A stretch of DNA of 64,000 nt from Nansenia antarctica (taxonomy: Eukaryota; Chordata; Actinopteri; Argentiniformes; Microstomatidae): NCBI GenBank assembly GCA_963989245.1, contig OZ022349.1, forward strand, positions 6,756,736 to 6,820,735. The letters are read 5' to 3'. Below, in pieces: positions 53,012-63,860 of this stretch (its first letter is position 1; each line of letters begins with the position of its first letter). The notes beneath the pieces are model-generated. The model did not search any database. It was not told where the DNA came from and saw only the letters and a list, made by a program, of their open reading frames with translations. A program made the position numbers and the translations under genes.

Positions 53012-54636
53012 GGTTCGAGTTATAAGCTGAACTCTGTGGGGGTCTCCAAAATAACAGTGCGAAATGTTCTCATGCACGCGCGAATCATGCCCACACAGCG
53101 ATGGGACTTACAAGTTTTAATTAGCTATAGGCAGTAGCGGATTAAGGTGGTCAGTGGCCCTAGGCTACTCCTTTGTGTGAGGACCCCCCGCCCCCATACA
53201 CAAGCCTCCCCCCTCCCCAAAATAAACAACTCACGAGCACCCTGCACACACACACCACTCATAATGCTTTACCATAAAACACTTCAACACTTTAATAACA
53301 CAATAACACAACAGTGTTAATAATGCAAAGAATAAAAAAAAGGTTCAGTGCATTCAGTTCTGTCTCTATTGCTCTCCTCTCCCGTTGTCTCTCTGTTACT
53401 GTCCTGTTGTCTGTCTCTCTGTTGTCTGTCTCTCTGTTGCTGTCCTGTTGTCCGTCTCTCTGTTGCTCCCCTCAGCTCTAAATGAAAGAAATGAATTAGC
53501 TAATTAGTTGGCATGTAAACATATAGTTAGGGTTGGGTACAGTTTGGGTTTTATTCGATACCGGTGACAAATCAATACTTTAAAAACGGTACCGGTACAG
53601 AAACATCATCCTCATCCTCAAATCCCAACATATCCTGACGCTACAGCTGCAGGCTACTCATTTCACCACATCAACAGCCCCACATGAAACAACAGCTATA
53701 AAAGCGATAGTCACACATGTATCTCGGCCAATAATTGTGTTATTTTTGCTATACAGAAGGAGCGAAAAATACATTAGGTTAGTACACTAGGTTAGTAAAA
53801 AGTAAAAGCCACCTTACCTTTACGGAGACAAGATAGACCAAAGTGGTCTGTTTTCAGTAGGCTGAGTGGTCTGTTTTCAGTAGGCTGAGTGGTCTGTTTT
53901 CAGTAGGCTGAGTGGTCTGTTTTCAGTAGGCTGAGTGGTCTGTTTTCAGTAGGCTGAGTGGTCTGTTTTCAGTAGGTAGCAGAGTCCTCAGTAGTAGCAG
54001 CAGTAGTAGTAACAGTAGTAGCAGCAGGGCTAACGTTAGGTGTCATAGCAGGTTTCTTTGATAAAAACCCGACATTTTCTAGGCTTGATGACCCGGTCGG
54101 CAGCAGTGGCCTTTTTTTGGGCGGCATGGTAGCTACTGTATGTATATACTCCTGTATAGCTAATGAATGAATGTTTGCTTCTCAATAATAGGCTAGGTGC
54201 ACGATCTCACTACTTCCTGAAAGGCAACTGGTGTCTCACTCTATTGGTTTAATTGATTAATCAGCTGTGCACTGTGTGTTCCAACGGTTTACCGCACAGC
54301 TGATTAATCAACCTTTTGCTGTTGCACAATATTCTACTGCGCCCCATGGTGTCTTGGTGGTGAAGTGCAGGCAGTCAAAGGCATACTGTCATTCACAGGA
54401 GATTAATGGTGCGCGTAGTTCTTTTGAAAAACGTGTTTATTTTACAATATTTATAATATAAATTAAATAATATTCATTACATTGACATTTTGATCAAATA
54501 ATAGTTGTGGTAATGTATTATTAGCGACCCCCACAGATTTTTGATTTTACTGCCTTCATGGGAGCTCAGAGAGCCTCAGACCATCTCTATGGGAGCTCAG
54601 CTCCCATTGGCTCCCACATAACTCGAACTCATCACC
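53012..54636. mobile_element. Possible nested DNA-transposon relic inside the hAT element
   Basis: GGTTCGAGTTAT at 53013 is mirrored by ATAACTCGAAC near 54625, and subterminal TCTGTGGGGGTC (53033) by GACCCCCACAGA (54527). Inside, on the minus strand, a start MPPKKRPLLPTGSSS (ATG at about 54127) runs about 50 codons to a stop, followed by a tandem array and a clean donor (AAAG/GTAAGGTGG at about 53816). This could be a first exon of this relic or of the surrounding hAT gene. No target duplication was found. Confidence 0.45.
53842..53976. repeat. 23-bp minisatellite, 6 copies
   Basis: AGTGGTCTGTTTTCAGTAGG starts every 23 bp at 53842, 53865, 53888, 53911, 53934 and 53957. Copies are essentially identical. 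Confidence 0.95.
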
Positions 54637-54813
54637 TGTCGGGGAGGAACTTAAGTTGCAGCGTACCATTTTAACAACAGGTTTATGAAACGACTATATT
54701 TAATTATTTTTTTGGAAAGGGAAATAAATTATACTTCCAAATCTTTCCACGTACCCCCTGCAATCCCCTCACGTACCCCTAGGGGTCCGCGTACCCCCGG
54801 TTGGGAACCACTG

Positions 54814-54821
54814 ATCTAGAG
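54814..54821. repeat. Target-site duplication of the hAT element, right copy
   Basis: ATCTAGAG, identical to 50078-50085. Confidence 0.95.
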
Positions 54822-55070
54822 CAGCCTCTACAACCAGTGCTATGCACCCTCAAACCCAAAGGCTCCTTTAAGAGCCAACCACAGCTTTACATAAGAGCAC
54901 AAAAATCCATTCTAAACTTGAATAAGGATAGTTTAAATAATGACCCTTCATAAAAATGATTAACAAATAACAAAGCTTTTAATAAGCAAACATGGGGAAA
55001 CAGTGGAGGATGTGGGTACAATAGTACCATACTTTTAGTGCCACAGTGCCACCATGTGGAGACATGTGAG

Positions 55071-55072
55071 GG

Positions 55073-55140
<68 letters not shown>

Positions 55141-55144
55141 CACG

Positions 55145-55196
<52 letters not shown>

Positions 55197-55227
55197 CTCT
55201 CTCTCTTTCACTCACTCTAACTTGCTC

Positions 55228-55286
<59 letters not shown>
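55071..55286. repeat. Block of (CAGG)n and two (CA)n tracts
   Basis: (GGCA)n, about 18 units, at 55071-55142, then (CA)n to 55192, CT-rich spacer, and (CA)n at 55230-55286. Confidence 0.95.
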
Positions 55287-55289
<3 letters not shown>

Positions 55290-56072
55290 CTCGCTCTCTC
55301 TCTCTTTCTCTCAGTCGGAGAGGTACACCCATGACGGCCTTTCAACAGCGTGTGGCTTATTCTGTAATGAAAGACAAAAACAACCTCCAAAGGGTTAAAA
55401 ACATACATCCACATCAGATTCTCCACTGATAAGGGGATGATTAAACAGAATGTAAAAAACGTACGTGGGAATGCTGCATTATATAATAATAACTGATGAA
55501 TCTGAAACTTCAACGCTGCCTTGGTTGGCAGTGGAAGCCTCCGCAGAGTGAGGACAACCGTTTGACCAAAGAGGTCGTCTTCGTCGGGTGGTGGTGTCTG
55601 GTTTGCCCTCATCTGGTCATCTTCCAGCGCAGCGGCCACACGCTGTTGAAATGCTGTCATGGGTGTACCTCTTGAGGTACCCGGAGCACGGTGCCTCCTC
55701 CTTTTAGGGCAGGGAGCTTGGGGGGTGTCTGGAGGTGCTCCTGCTGATGAAGCTGTTGAGGTAGAGATAACAGAAAGGTTATGGCAGCTCCTGTTGTATT
55801 CTTACTTAGGAACAACCCCCATCCCCTTGAGTCTTGGTTATTAAGCAAGATACCGCTACGACTGCAGTATCAGTAAATCAGTAAAAACAAAGTAGTGGCA
55901 TATGTGTGCGTGCGTGTGTGCACACATATTGAATGCGCTTGTCAGTCACCAGCTTTTACCAGATTGAACAGTGAAGCGTTGTACATGTGTCTCGGTGACG
56001 TCAGTAAACCCCAGTATGGCATTCACAGAGCTTAAATGGGCTACAGTATGTTTTGTTTTTTTCACCCTAGAA

Positions 56073-56277
56073 CAGTGGTTCTCAACCCTCTCCTCAGGGA
56101 CCCCCAGCCACTCCACATATTTGATCTGTTCCACCACCAGCTCACCTGATTCAACTAACTAAAGTACAAATCATTATTGCTTTATACTTGATTAGTTAAA
56201 TCAGGTGTGCTGGTGGTGGAACAGATCAAATATGTGGAGTGACTGGGGGTCCCTGAGGAGAGGGTTGAGAACCACTG
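56073..56277. mobile_element. hAT MITE, 205 bp, long palindrome, in the MADF gene intron
   Basis: CAGTGGTTCTCAACCCTCTC at the left is mirrored by the right end (GAGAGGGTTGAGAACCACTG), and pairing runs for about 75 bp per arm. The flanks CCCTAGAA (56065-56072) and TTCTAGAA (56278-56285) agree at 6 of 8 positions around CTAG. Confidence 0.85.
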
Positions 56278-56699
56278 TTCTAGAAGATACCGCTACATAA
56301 TACCTGCTTCTGATGCTCCCTCCAACAACTCCTCATCCTCCTCTTCCAAGCTCGCCTGTCCCTCCATCTCATCCTCTGCTTCCTGTCTCCATTCCTCATC
56401 TATCTCTCTTTCTGATACACTGACCATGTCCTGCTCTCTCTCCTGCTCATCCATGACGACCATGACGTTGCTGCTCGTCGGGCGCGGCCGCATAAACGGC
56501 TCAAGGAAATTAAACATTTTTAAAAACCGCCATGGTCGGCTGTTTGTGGCAGCCGAACCACTCTTTTTTTTCTCTCGCATCTCTGCATTCTATATTGGTC
56601 TCTGAGGCTTCGCCACCTCTTCCTACATCTTTCTTCTGAAAAGAACAACAATACATAAATTAATTGTACTGTCATTCTAATCTACACTGTCACTAACTG

Positions 56700-56700
<1 letters not shown>

Positions 56701-56756
<56 letters not shown>
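56701..56756. repeat. (CA)n microsatellite
   Basis: About 28 CA units in the first intron of the MADF pseudogene. Confidence 0.95.
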
Positions 56757-56758
<2 letters not shown>

Positions 56759-57498
56759 CAGTTTAGTAGTAGAGTAGTACCTCAATAGCTGGCTACAGTA
56801 CATGATTGAAAGTCGAATTTGAACTAGATGGCCACACACACATAGCATAGCTAACGTTAGTTAAACAAGGAAAAAAAGATTTACCAGGATTTATAACATA
56901 ACCAGGCATTTGTTAATTGTATTTCGACACAACACAGACGGCTTGCTAAACATTAGCTAACGTTAGAGTTAGCTAGCTAGCAGCCTCGACATTTAAGCTT
57001 TTTAATAGTTTAAGCTTTTTAATAGTTTATTCACAAACCTGGTAGACGAAGCTCGGCTGCCACCTTCGCCCAAGCAGCATTCTTCCTGTTCGTGTCTCTG
57101 TAGTTTTCCGATGTTGTATCGTAGATCGCAGGTTGGCCAGAGACGGCAATAATCAGTTGCTCCTCCATTGTTCAAACTTTTCCCGCTGCGTTGTTGCGTC
57201 TGCATCGCACGTTGAAGTACGTCAAGTCCATCCCACCAGGTTGCGCCAGAACGACGCAAGTGCACCCGGTGGCCGGTTAGACTTCCTAACGTCCTCATTA
57301 TTCTCAAGTCAAGGGAAAAATTGATGTCTTAAAACAGCAATTTGTGGCACACGTTAACCAAGTAAGGTATTTAACCATTGTATCACCATTTAATGTATAA
57401 AACGTGGGCAGGCGTGTCATGCCACATAGCTACACGGTTTTTAACTAATAGTCTAGTAGTTTACTCGAAGATCTACAATAGCCTTTTTTGGCTGCACG

Positions 57499-57597
57499 GG
57501 GTTGCCAGATTTCTAATCTACCACGACTGAATGACCAGCCAAATTGTACACACGTGGTATAGAGACTGTCCACTGAAAACCGGACGTCTGGCAACCC
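57499..57597. mobile_element. Short foldback with GGGTTGCCAGA ends
   Basis: GGGTTGCCAGA at 57499 and TCTGGCAACCC at 57587 are perfect 11-bp inverted repeats, like those of 7615-7706. Confidence 0.55.
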
Positions 57598-57622
57598 AAA
57601 ATTAATATTTACTCTACTTATC

Positions 57623-58124
57623 GTGACGTTAGAATTATATGGTTCTATCTCCATTTTTGGTCAAAATTTAGTTTTTTTTACATAATCTGATCCATTAGGT
57701 GTTTATTAATGCCTGTGTGGTGTTATTTTTAAAATGTTGACATTTTTTAAGTTAGTAATTCATCAAATACAAAGGTTCCATCTCACAAAACATAATGGAA
57801 TGTAAAAACTTTGACGCTCTGAACTGCCCTAAACGGAGATAGAACCTTATCATTCTAAACGGAGATAGAACCTTATCATTCTAAACGGAGATAGAACCTT
57901 ATCATTCTAAACGGAGATAGAACCTTATCATTCTAAACGGAGATAGAACGTTATCATTCTAAACGGAGATAGAACCTTATCATTCTAAACGGAGATAGAA
58001 CCTTCTCATTCTAAACGGAGATAGAACCTTATCATTCTAAACGGAGATAGAACCTTATCATTCTAAACGGAGATAGAACCTTCTCATTCTAAACGGAGAT
58101 AGAACCTTATCATTCTAAGCTCAC
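57623..58124. mobile_element. MITE family A with expanded right end
   Basis: The left end GTGACGTTAGAATTATATGG and interior (GATCCATTAGGTGTTTATTA) match 19879-20124. The right end has grown into an 11-unit array before ending CATTCTAAGCTCAC. Confidence 0.85.
57831..58116. repeat. 26-bp minisatellite, 11 copies, derived from the MITE end
   Basis: AAACGGAGATAGAACCTTAT plus CATTCT starts at 57831 and every 26 bp to 58091. Only single-base variants occur (CCTTCT, CGTTAT). The unit is the inner part of the MITE terminal repeat. Confidence 0.95.
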
Positions 58125-60345
58125 GTTATGTCTCATCGCATCTAATAGATATACTGTATTACGTTTTTTTTTTTTTTTTTTTTTTTTAAGTGGCTTGCCA
58201 TTTAAAAGTAAAAGGTATACTATGGAGGTTTAATTCCTAATATTTTAGCTCCATTTGTCCTAGTGTTGACTGTATGGTTATCATTCTCCTATGCAATATC
58301 AATCATTTTCTCCATAGTTTCAGTCTAACACACGTTGGCAAAATAAGCTGATGTTCATGGATATGGGGAAGTGCTCCCTTTCTGTCCAATGAGGCAATTT
58401 CTGGACATTATTTCTGACTATTTAGGGAATTCCTTTTGGCTCAAAAACCCTGATAGTGTCAAAATCTTCCATATTGTAACTTTACTATGACTGACTGACT
58501 ACCCTGCCGCTACTTCAGCAATGCAGTGTGATGCTGCCACCAGTAGGTGTCACCCTCGCATTTTATTAAAGTGTGCACAACCCATGGCATTGACAATGCT
58601 CTAGGAGCCTATTAATAAACAGACATTAGGTAAATAAAACCTTAGTTGTAAACAAGTACTAAAGCATACACGTATAACACTATATATTTCATTAAAGGCA
58701 TGTATGCTTTTATAATGACTTTATGAAATATCATAATAACATAGGTTATGTTTTTTTTCTTCATCTATTGGAAACTATCGCTCAGGATTAATTATGAGAT
58801 GATGCATCTCATACACAGTCACACATTCTTCTTAAACAAGTCTTATACTGTGTTTAGGTGTATGCTCTAAGTAATGTATTACCTGTCTGAAATTTAAAAA
58901 AAAAAACATGCTCCTGAACACAGTTGCCATTGGGAATGCTACAACTACAACGAAGGGGACATGCTATTTCCTCACAGGTATGCGTTACATACATAGCCTC
59001 TCTTTGACAATAAGCTATTGTACTCTTGTGTGTGCTGATGACCAGGTGTGACCAGGCCTACGGGTATCAACGTAACACTCATCATTTATTAACGTGTTGC
59101 TTCCAGGTAATGCACCTTTCAGTAACATACCGCTCGCTCACGAGCAGTAAGTCATTCACCCAATACCTCAGGTCTAGCCCTTTGCCCTACACTGATGAAT
59201 ACAATTATGTAATCACTTTACCCCTAGACGTTATGATTCTGATTACGTGCTTGATCCTGTTTGGGAGGCATGCATCTGCACTGTGAGGGTAGTGTTGTGA
59301 GGACATGAGGCCTTATGGGATTGTCAGTGTGATGATGTAATAGGCTATTAATCGGAGTATAAGGCTTTGATCTGCCTTAGACCTGGTTCAGCAAGCTCCT
59401 GAAGTTCGACTGTTCTCCAGCTGTAACAGGGCAGGCTTTGTAGCCATGTAATGCAATTATTATACAAAACGATACTGTGTGATACTGAGTGTTTTGATAA
59501 TCCTAACTTTTACAGGACTGTATATATTGAAATGCTTTATTGGGGATAACCCCTTGAGACGAACCATCTCGTTTTCAAGAGGGTCCGACTGTGGTATTTT
59601 GACACGTGCGAAATAACCAATAATGGAAAAAAGGACGTTTTCTATCCATCTTCCTAACTGTATTTCTACCCTCCCTCCCTCACTCTCTCTCTGTCACCAA
59701 AGACCACACTTCAGGTCTAGTTTTGAGAATTCTCCTGCAAACTGAACATGGAGGCATTAGGACCCAGGAAACATCATTCCTCCGCTCTCTCTCTCTATGG
59801 TTCACTGGGAGAGCCTGCTCTTTCTGTTTCTCTCTGTCCCTGTTTCGGATAGAGTACAGTTGTTGGCTGTGATCCTGAAGCTCTCCCCTCCTTTCTTTCT
59901 CTCTCCTCCTCTGATATGGCTGCCAACAGACCGGTTAGCCCCAGCATCGCGTGTGGACCCCAAAAGTGTGGCCCCCCCCACCGCCTACCTGCCGGACCCC
60001 CCAGGTGTCCCTGCCAGCGACTGCTGCCTCTCAGGAACTAGGCTGGTGTGTCTGCAGCCAAGTTTTCTCTCCTCTCCTCTGCTCAGGAAGGGACGTAGAA
60101 GAGCTATTTCTTTTTTTATTTAGATTTGATTAGATTTTTTATTACTCCCTTAGAACCTCTGTGGGTTCGCTGGAGCTCTGGCTCTCCCCTGTCTCCTCCT
60201 CCTCCCTCTCTCTCTCTCCTTCTCCCTTGCTCAGCACTCTCTTTCTTGCGGTTTTTCCATATCACTACCTACGGGACCTTATAACAGGTTTGACACTTGT
60301 TTCCTCTTTTGAATGACTTCAGTTCCACCTCCTCTCCCCGTAGGA
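58125..60345. other. Upstream region of the formin-like gene, no exon recognised
   Basis: Includes a T-run at 58167-58188. An acceptor-like CTCTCCCCGTAG at about 60334-60345 could begin a 5' UTR exon running to 60635. Open frames at 59797-60133 have no domain. Confidence 0.4.
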
Positions 60346-60635
60346 GTAGGAAGATTTTTGAAGATGCTGCTTGGGCCTGGACTAACACCCTGGAGACATG
60401 GAAATTCTCAAAGGTCACAGGTCAACGCCACATAAAGCCTTGCCTCAGCGTGAAGATTAAAGCAAGGATCTGTATCGTTTTTTGCCTCAGTTTGTTTTTA
60501 GGATTCTGGAACTCTCTTTTACCTTTTAGTTGGAACTGGATTTAGACTGTGTTTACTAGTTTTTGTGGCTGTGGAAAGTATAAAGTGTTTGTGGAGTACT
60601 TGAGTAGTGAGTCAGGGTGTCTGTGATAGACAGTT

Positions 60636-60794
60636 ATGGGCAACGCGGCCGGTAGTATGGAGGTGCCCCTGGGGAAGGAGGGGAAGGTGGTGTCGTCGTC
60701 CCCAGACTTGGGGGCCCCCCAGAAACAACCACCGGGGCCCAAGCTGCCGATGCCTGCTGAGGAGGAGCTGGAGGAGCGCTTCAATGCAGTGCTG
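60636..60794 (+). CDS. fmnl1: First coding exon of a formin-like protein, FMNL1-like (partial)
   Basis: FMNL1 is a diaphanous-related formin that nucleates and bundles actin at the cell cortex, mainly in blood cells. This exon gives 53 residues: MGNAAGSMEVPLGKEGKVVS at the start and KLPMPAEEELEERFNAVL at the end, then a GTGAGT donor at 60795 in phase 0. MGNAAGS is the FMNL1 start, and Gly2 is an N-myristoylation site. LPMPAEEELEERFN matches the lead-in to the GTPase-binding/FH3 region. The remaining exons were not found up to 64000, so the first intron exceeds 3.2 kb. FMNL2/3 start differently (MGNAGS-type), so FMNL1 is favoured; which teleost duplicate it is cannot be told. Confidence 0.82.
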
Positions 60795-60820
60795 GTGAGT
60801 GGATGTACATGGTGGCCTGT

Positions 60821-60821
<1 letters not shown>

Positions 60822-60878
<57 letters not shown>
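60822..60878. repeat. (CA)n microsatellite
   Basis: About 28 CA units just inside intron 1 of the formin-like gene. Confidence 0.95.
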
Positions 60879-60880
<2 letters not shown>

Positions 60881-61436
60881 GCAAACACTGTCATAGGCAC
60901 TCCGTTGCACAATCTCCAGAATACAGTGACAGTGACAAGTAGCAAAGATAAACAGTTGTACAGAGAGACACTTGTATAAACACACACCCACACGCACACG
61001 CGCATGCACGCACACACACACGTACGCACACGTACGCACACACACACAGCACAGTGTGGTGCCGGGGTGGGGGCCACACTTACATTTCACACACCCAAAC
61101 AAAGAAACAACAAACAAAACAAAGAACAAAGAAACCAAAAAATGTCGAACATGTTAAAAATGTGCACGTCCCCAGGACAGGCTTATCACAGCTCAGGGTA
61201 CATAATGTGACTGTGGAAGGTCCTTTATTCCACGGCTTAGAGGTGGTCATTGTATGGTCAGTTGGGGACTGATAAATAGGAAGTCATAAGCCGTGTTTTC
61301 AATGCATGCTATACAATACCACGGTGTCAATACTGGAAACCAACGTCACACCTCATACATTCAACTGAACATTTTGTGTGCGGTTTGTTTTTGAGTCCTA
61401 AAATTCATCTCACAGTGTCAGGTAAAGAATTCTTCA

Positions 61437-61530
61437 AGCGTGGCCTGGGGTGGTCCAGTGGTCCAGCACCGCGGTCTACAGAGCACACATTATGCCCATG
61501 TCGGCATGGGTTCGAGTCCGGCCCATGCCC
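61437..61530 (+). mobile_element. tRNA-headed SINE fragment (head only)
   Basis: TGGCCTGGGGTGGTCCAGTG (box A region) and ATGGGTTCGAGTCCGGCCCA (box B). The body is missing. Confidence 0.75.
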
Positions 61531-61640
61531 TATAGTTTCCTGGTACTCGATGACGGCATCTAGAATCTACATGCTATGAATATGTTTTAGCTGAAGATTA
61601 TGTCTTCACGCCACAGAAGGTGTTATATATACGTTTCAAG

Positions 61641-61850
61641 TGGCCTGGGGTGGTCCAGTGGTCTAGCACCATGGCCTGGGGTGGTCCAGTGGTCCAGCAC
61701 CGCGGTCTACAGTGCACACATTATGCCCATGTCGGCGTGGGTTCGAGTCCGGCCCATGCCCTGCTGACATGCCCTCTCTCCTTACTTTTCTGTCTGTCTT
61801 CACTGTGTCTGTCCAATGAAATGAAAAATATGGGTGGGACTGAACCATTC
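61641..61850 (+). mobile_element. tRNA-headed SINE with duplicated head start
   Basis: The first 32 bp (TGGCCTGGGGTGGTCCAGTG, GTCTAGCACC) are repeated at once before the full head with GTGGGTTCGAGTCCGGCCCA. The body runs to TGTCCAATGAAATGAAAAAT. Same family as 61437-61530. Confidence 0.8.
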
Positions 61851-62289
61851 TTCAAGTGGACAAATTAAGTAGATAACCTACACATTTTAATTATTATTAT
61901 ATTAGGGAGGAAATATTCTCTATGCAGTGAATTATCCGGCCATTCTCCCTTTTCCCTGTTCTCATTTCCCCTGAGCACATGATAACAATCCCACAACCGA
62001 ATCAACAGAAATGGGACATTCCCCGACGATAACACGATGTTCTCGTTCCTCGGTTCACTGGGGCCTATTTGTCTTCTGCCAGATAGTCAACATCATGTTC
62101 AGGTTGTGACTGAACACCCTGTGATGGTGTTGACAGCACCAACCAATCTGGCAACATATCTGGAGCTGACATCACTAAACTATGTTTGTTATGTTGCCCA
62201 GCACCTTGTTATATCATTGCATTCCAGTACTATGCTCTCTCTACAACTATCTCTGACGGTAATTCTCCTACTGCAGACACGTAGCGATG

Positions 62290-62475
62290 TGATAAGTCAA
62301 GTTCAAGTTTATTTCTCATAACAGTTGTATATACAAGTGTACTGTACTGCTTAAGGCAGAGCAACTCTACAACATCAGTCAACATCAACAATACAGTGAA
62401 ATAAGTAGTAGCTGTAAATAACAGTAGATGCAGTCAAATAAAAATGTTTATATGAAACAACGAAAATAAAGTGGA
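62290..62475 (-). mobile_element. LINE 3' end
   Basis: AAGTTCAAGTTTATTTCTCA is the reversed tail of a LINE 3' UTR; the same type of tail occurs at 63612-63860. Confidence 0.5.
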
Positions 62476-62774
62476 TTGATGTATAGGACAAGAGTGCAAA
62501 GTGAGTGGAGTGCAATGTCACTGAGCAGAAGGGGTCGGATGTGTGTGTGTGTGGGGTGGGGGGTGGGGGTTGGGTGGGGGGGGGGGGGGGGGAGTGCCAT
62601 CACTGCATTCTTGTTTCAGGCCTATTTGTTTCCTGTTGATTTGAATCGTAGAGCCGTAAACAAATACACTACTGTACACTAGGATGTCATGGTGAAAGAG
62701 CTTGGACTGCCTCTGTGCTCTTACAGCCTGTTTACATACACTATGGAAGTCCTTACGTCATAATCTGCAGAATG

Positions 62775-62988
62775 AAGGCGCTTAGGTGGCGTAGCGGACT
62801 AAGCGCTGACCATGTAACCGCAGGGTTCCCGGTTCGATTCCGGCCGTGGACATATCCTGCATGTCATCCCTCCTCTCTCTCTCTCACCCATCCTTCCTGT
62901 CAAATCTCTACTGTCTCTGTCACAATAAAAATTAAAATATCAGTGGGACTGCCACACTCAGAAAAAATCACTTAAAAACAAATAAAAA
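62775..62988 (+). mobile_element. tRNA-headed SINE with 13-bp target duplication
   Basis: GCTTAGGTGGCGTAGCGGAC (box A), CCGGTTCGATTCCGGCCG (box B), then body and A-rich tail. AATCTGCAGAATG flanks it at 62762-62774 and 62989-63001. Same family as 33732-33939. Confidence 0.92.
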
Positions 62989-63001
62989 AATCTGCAGAAT
63001 G

Positions 63002-63610
63002 TAAGCATAGCTGGAGACACTTTGGAAAACAAGCAGCACTGTTACAATCGCTAGCAAAAGAGAGTTGTGGCCGTTGACGTATTGTACTTTCGTAGCGTAT
63101 TGTCAGCGACGAGGGTCACAATCAAGCAAAAGTCCCACTCCGTTTGAATGTAAAGATGACGTTCAACAATTGTCTGCTAATTCCGGCGAAATCTAAGTGA
63201 TAACCAATCAGAGGAGGAGGTTCTGTATAGGCAACCAGTAGATATCAAACCTGCTGGCAAGCAAAATAACACCTGCTAGGGGCCAAACAACATGTTGGTC
63301 AAACATCATGCATCAAGGCCTCAGTCTGTTGAGTCATATCACATGGGGATACAATTAGCCTTTAGTGCTTTTTTTGGCCAGGTGACTAACCAAGTGCCCA
63401 TAACGGTTCGCTAAAGGAGGCTTCAGGAAGTGAATGATTTCAATCAGAATATTTGGTCCAACCTGGTTAAAGTAATTTGATTGTTGATTTGCATGAATTA
63501 ACATAAGTTTACCTACCCACTGCAGTTCAAGTGAAGGTCTGCCTGAATAATGAAAACATACATAAGAACCTTAGCCTCGGATTGCTCAGCCTACTAAACC
63601 CTATACTTCT
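63002..63610. other. Intron 1 of the formin-like gene, nothing recognised
   Basis: No exon with FMNL1 coding sequence and no repeat structure was found. Confidence 0.4.
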
Positions 63611-63611
63611 G

Positions 63612-63860
63612 CTTTCGTTTCAAGTTTCAAGTTTATTGTTACGTCACTTTACACAAGTGTACCAGAGTAAAACTTACTCAGGCTTCGGTTCCTGACATTG
63701 CATTGCGCATTACAGCACAAGACATAATAATCAAGCATAATTTAAGATAAAAAGTCACAGTAGTACAGGAAATAAGTGACAAAAATAATAGGCATACTAC
63801 AAGATATGGTGGCAATAGTACAGGTAAGACAATACAGGATACACTAGTGGTGACACTTTA
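63612..63860 (-). mobile_element. LINE 3' end
   Basis: TTTCAAGTTTCAAGTTTATT then TTACACAAGTGTACCAGAGT, a reversed LINE 3' UTR related to 62290-62475. No coding part remains. Confidence 0.5.

Larger units (their letters stand above)
50086..54813 (-). mobile_element. Complete hAT transposon, 4728 bp
   Basis: Ends CAGTGGTTCCCAACC (50086-50100) and GGTTGGGAACCACTG (54799-54813) are perfect 15-bp inverted repeats, flanked by the perfect 8-bp duplication ATCTAGAG. It contains a long open transposase frame on the minus strand (51056-52903), (CA)n at 50665-50710 and 50842-50912, and a nested relic at 53012-54636. Ends, duplication size and transposase all agree on hAT. Confidence 0.93.
55217..57168 (-). 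pseudogene. MADF/Myb-like partner gene of the Harbinger transposon, one frameshift
   Basis: Harbinger elements carry a DNA-binding MADF/SANT-type protein that helps the transposase reach the nucleus and the element ends. Three exons on the minus strand: 57039-57168 (MEEQLIIAVSGQPAIYDTTS, WAKVAAELRLP), 56304-56635 and 55752 leftward, all with GT-AG junctions in compatible phase. Exon 2 begins EERCRKRWRSLRDQYR, as MADF domains do, but must shift frame at an eight-A run (56564-56571 on the + strand, T-run) to reach GSAATNSRPWRFLKMFNFLE. An acidic linker follows (EEDEELLEGASEAG). Exon 3 encodes a proline-rich, KRRRHR-containing part and a BESS-like end (QTVVLTLRRLPLPTKAALKF, QIHQLLLYNA). Convergent with the transposase remnant on the other strand. 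Lost one base or slipped, hence probably inactive. Confidence 0.75.

Noticed and set aside
57831..58116. Regular short repeats that could suggest a CRISPR array
   Set aside because: Units are contiguous with no unique spacers, the DNA is eukaryotic, and the unit equals a MITE end.
59797..60545. Open frames upstream of the formin-like exon as a separate gene
   Set aside because: Pro/Ser/Leu-rich CT-tract translation with no domain; more likely 5' flank or UTR.
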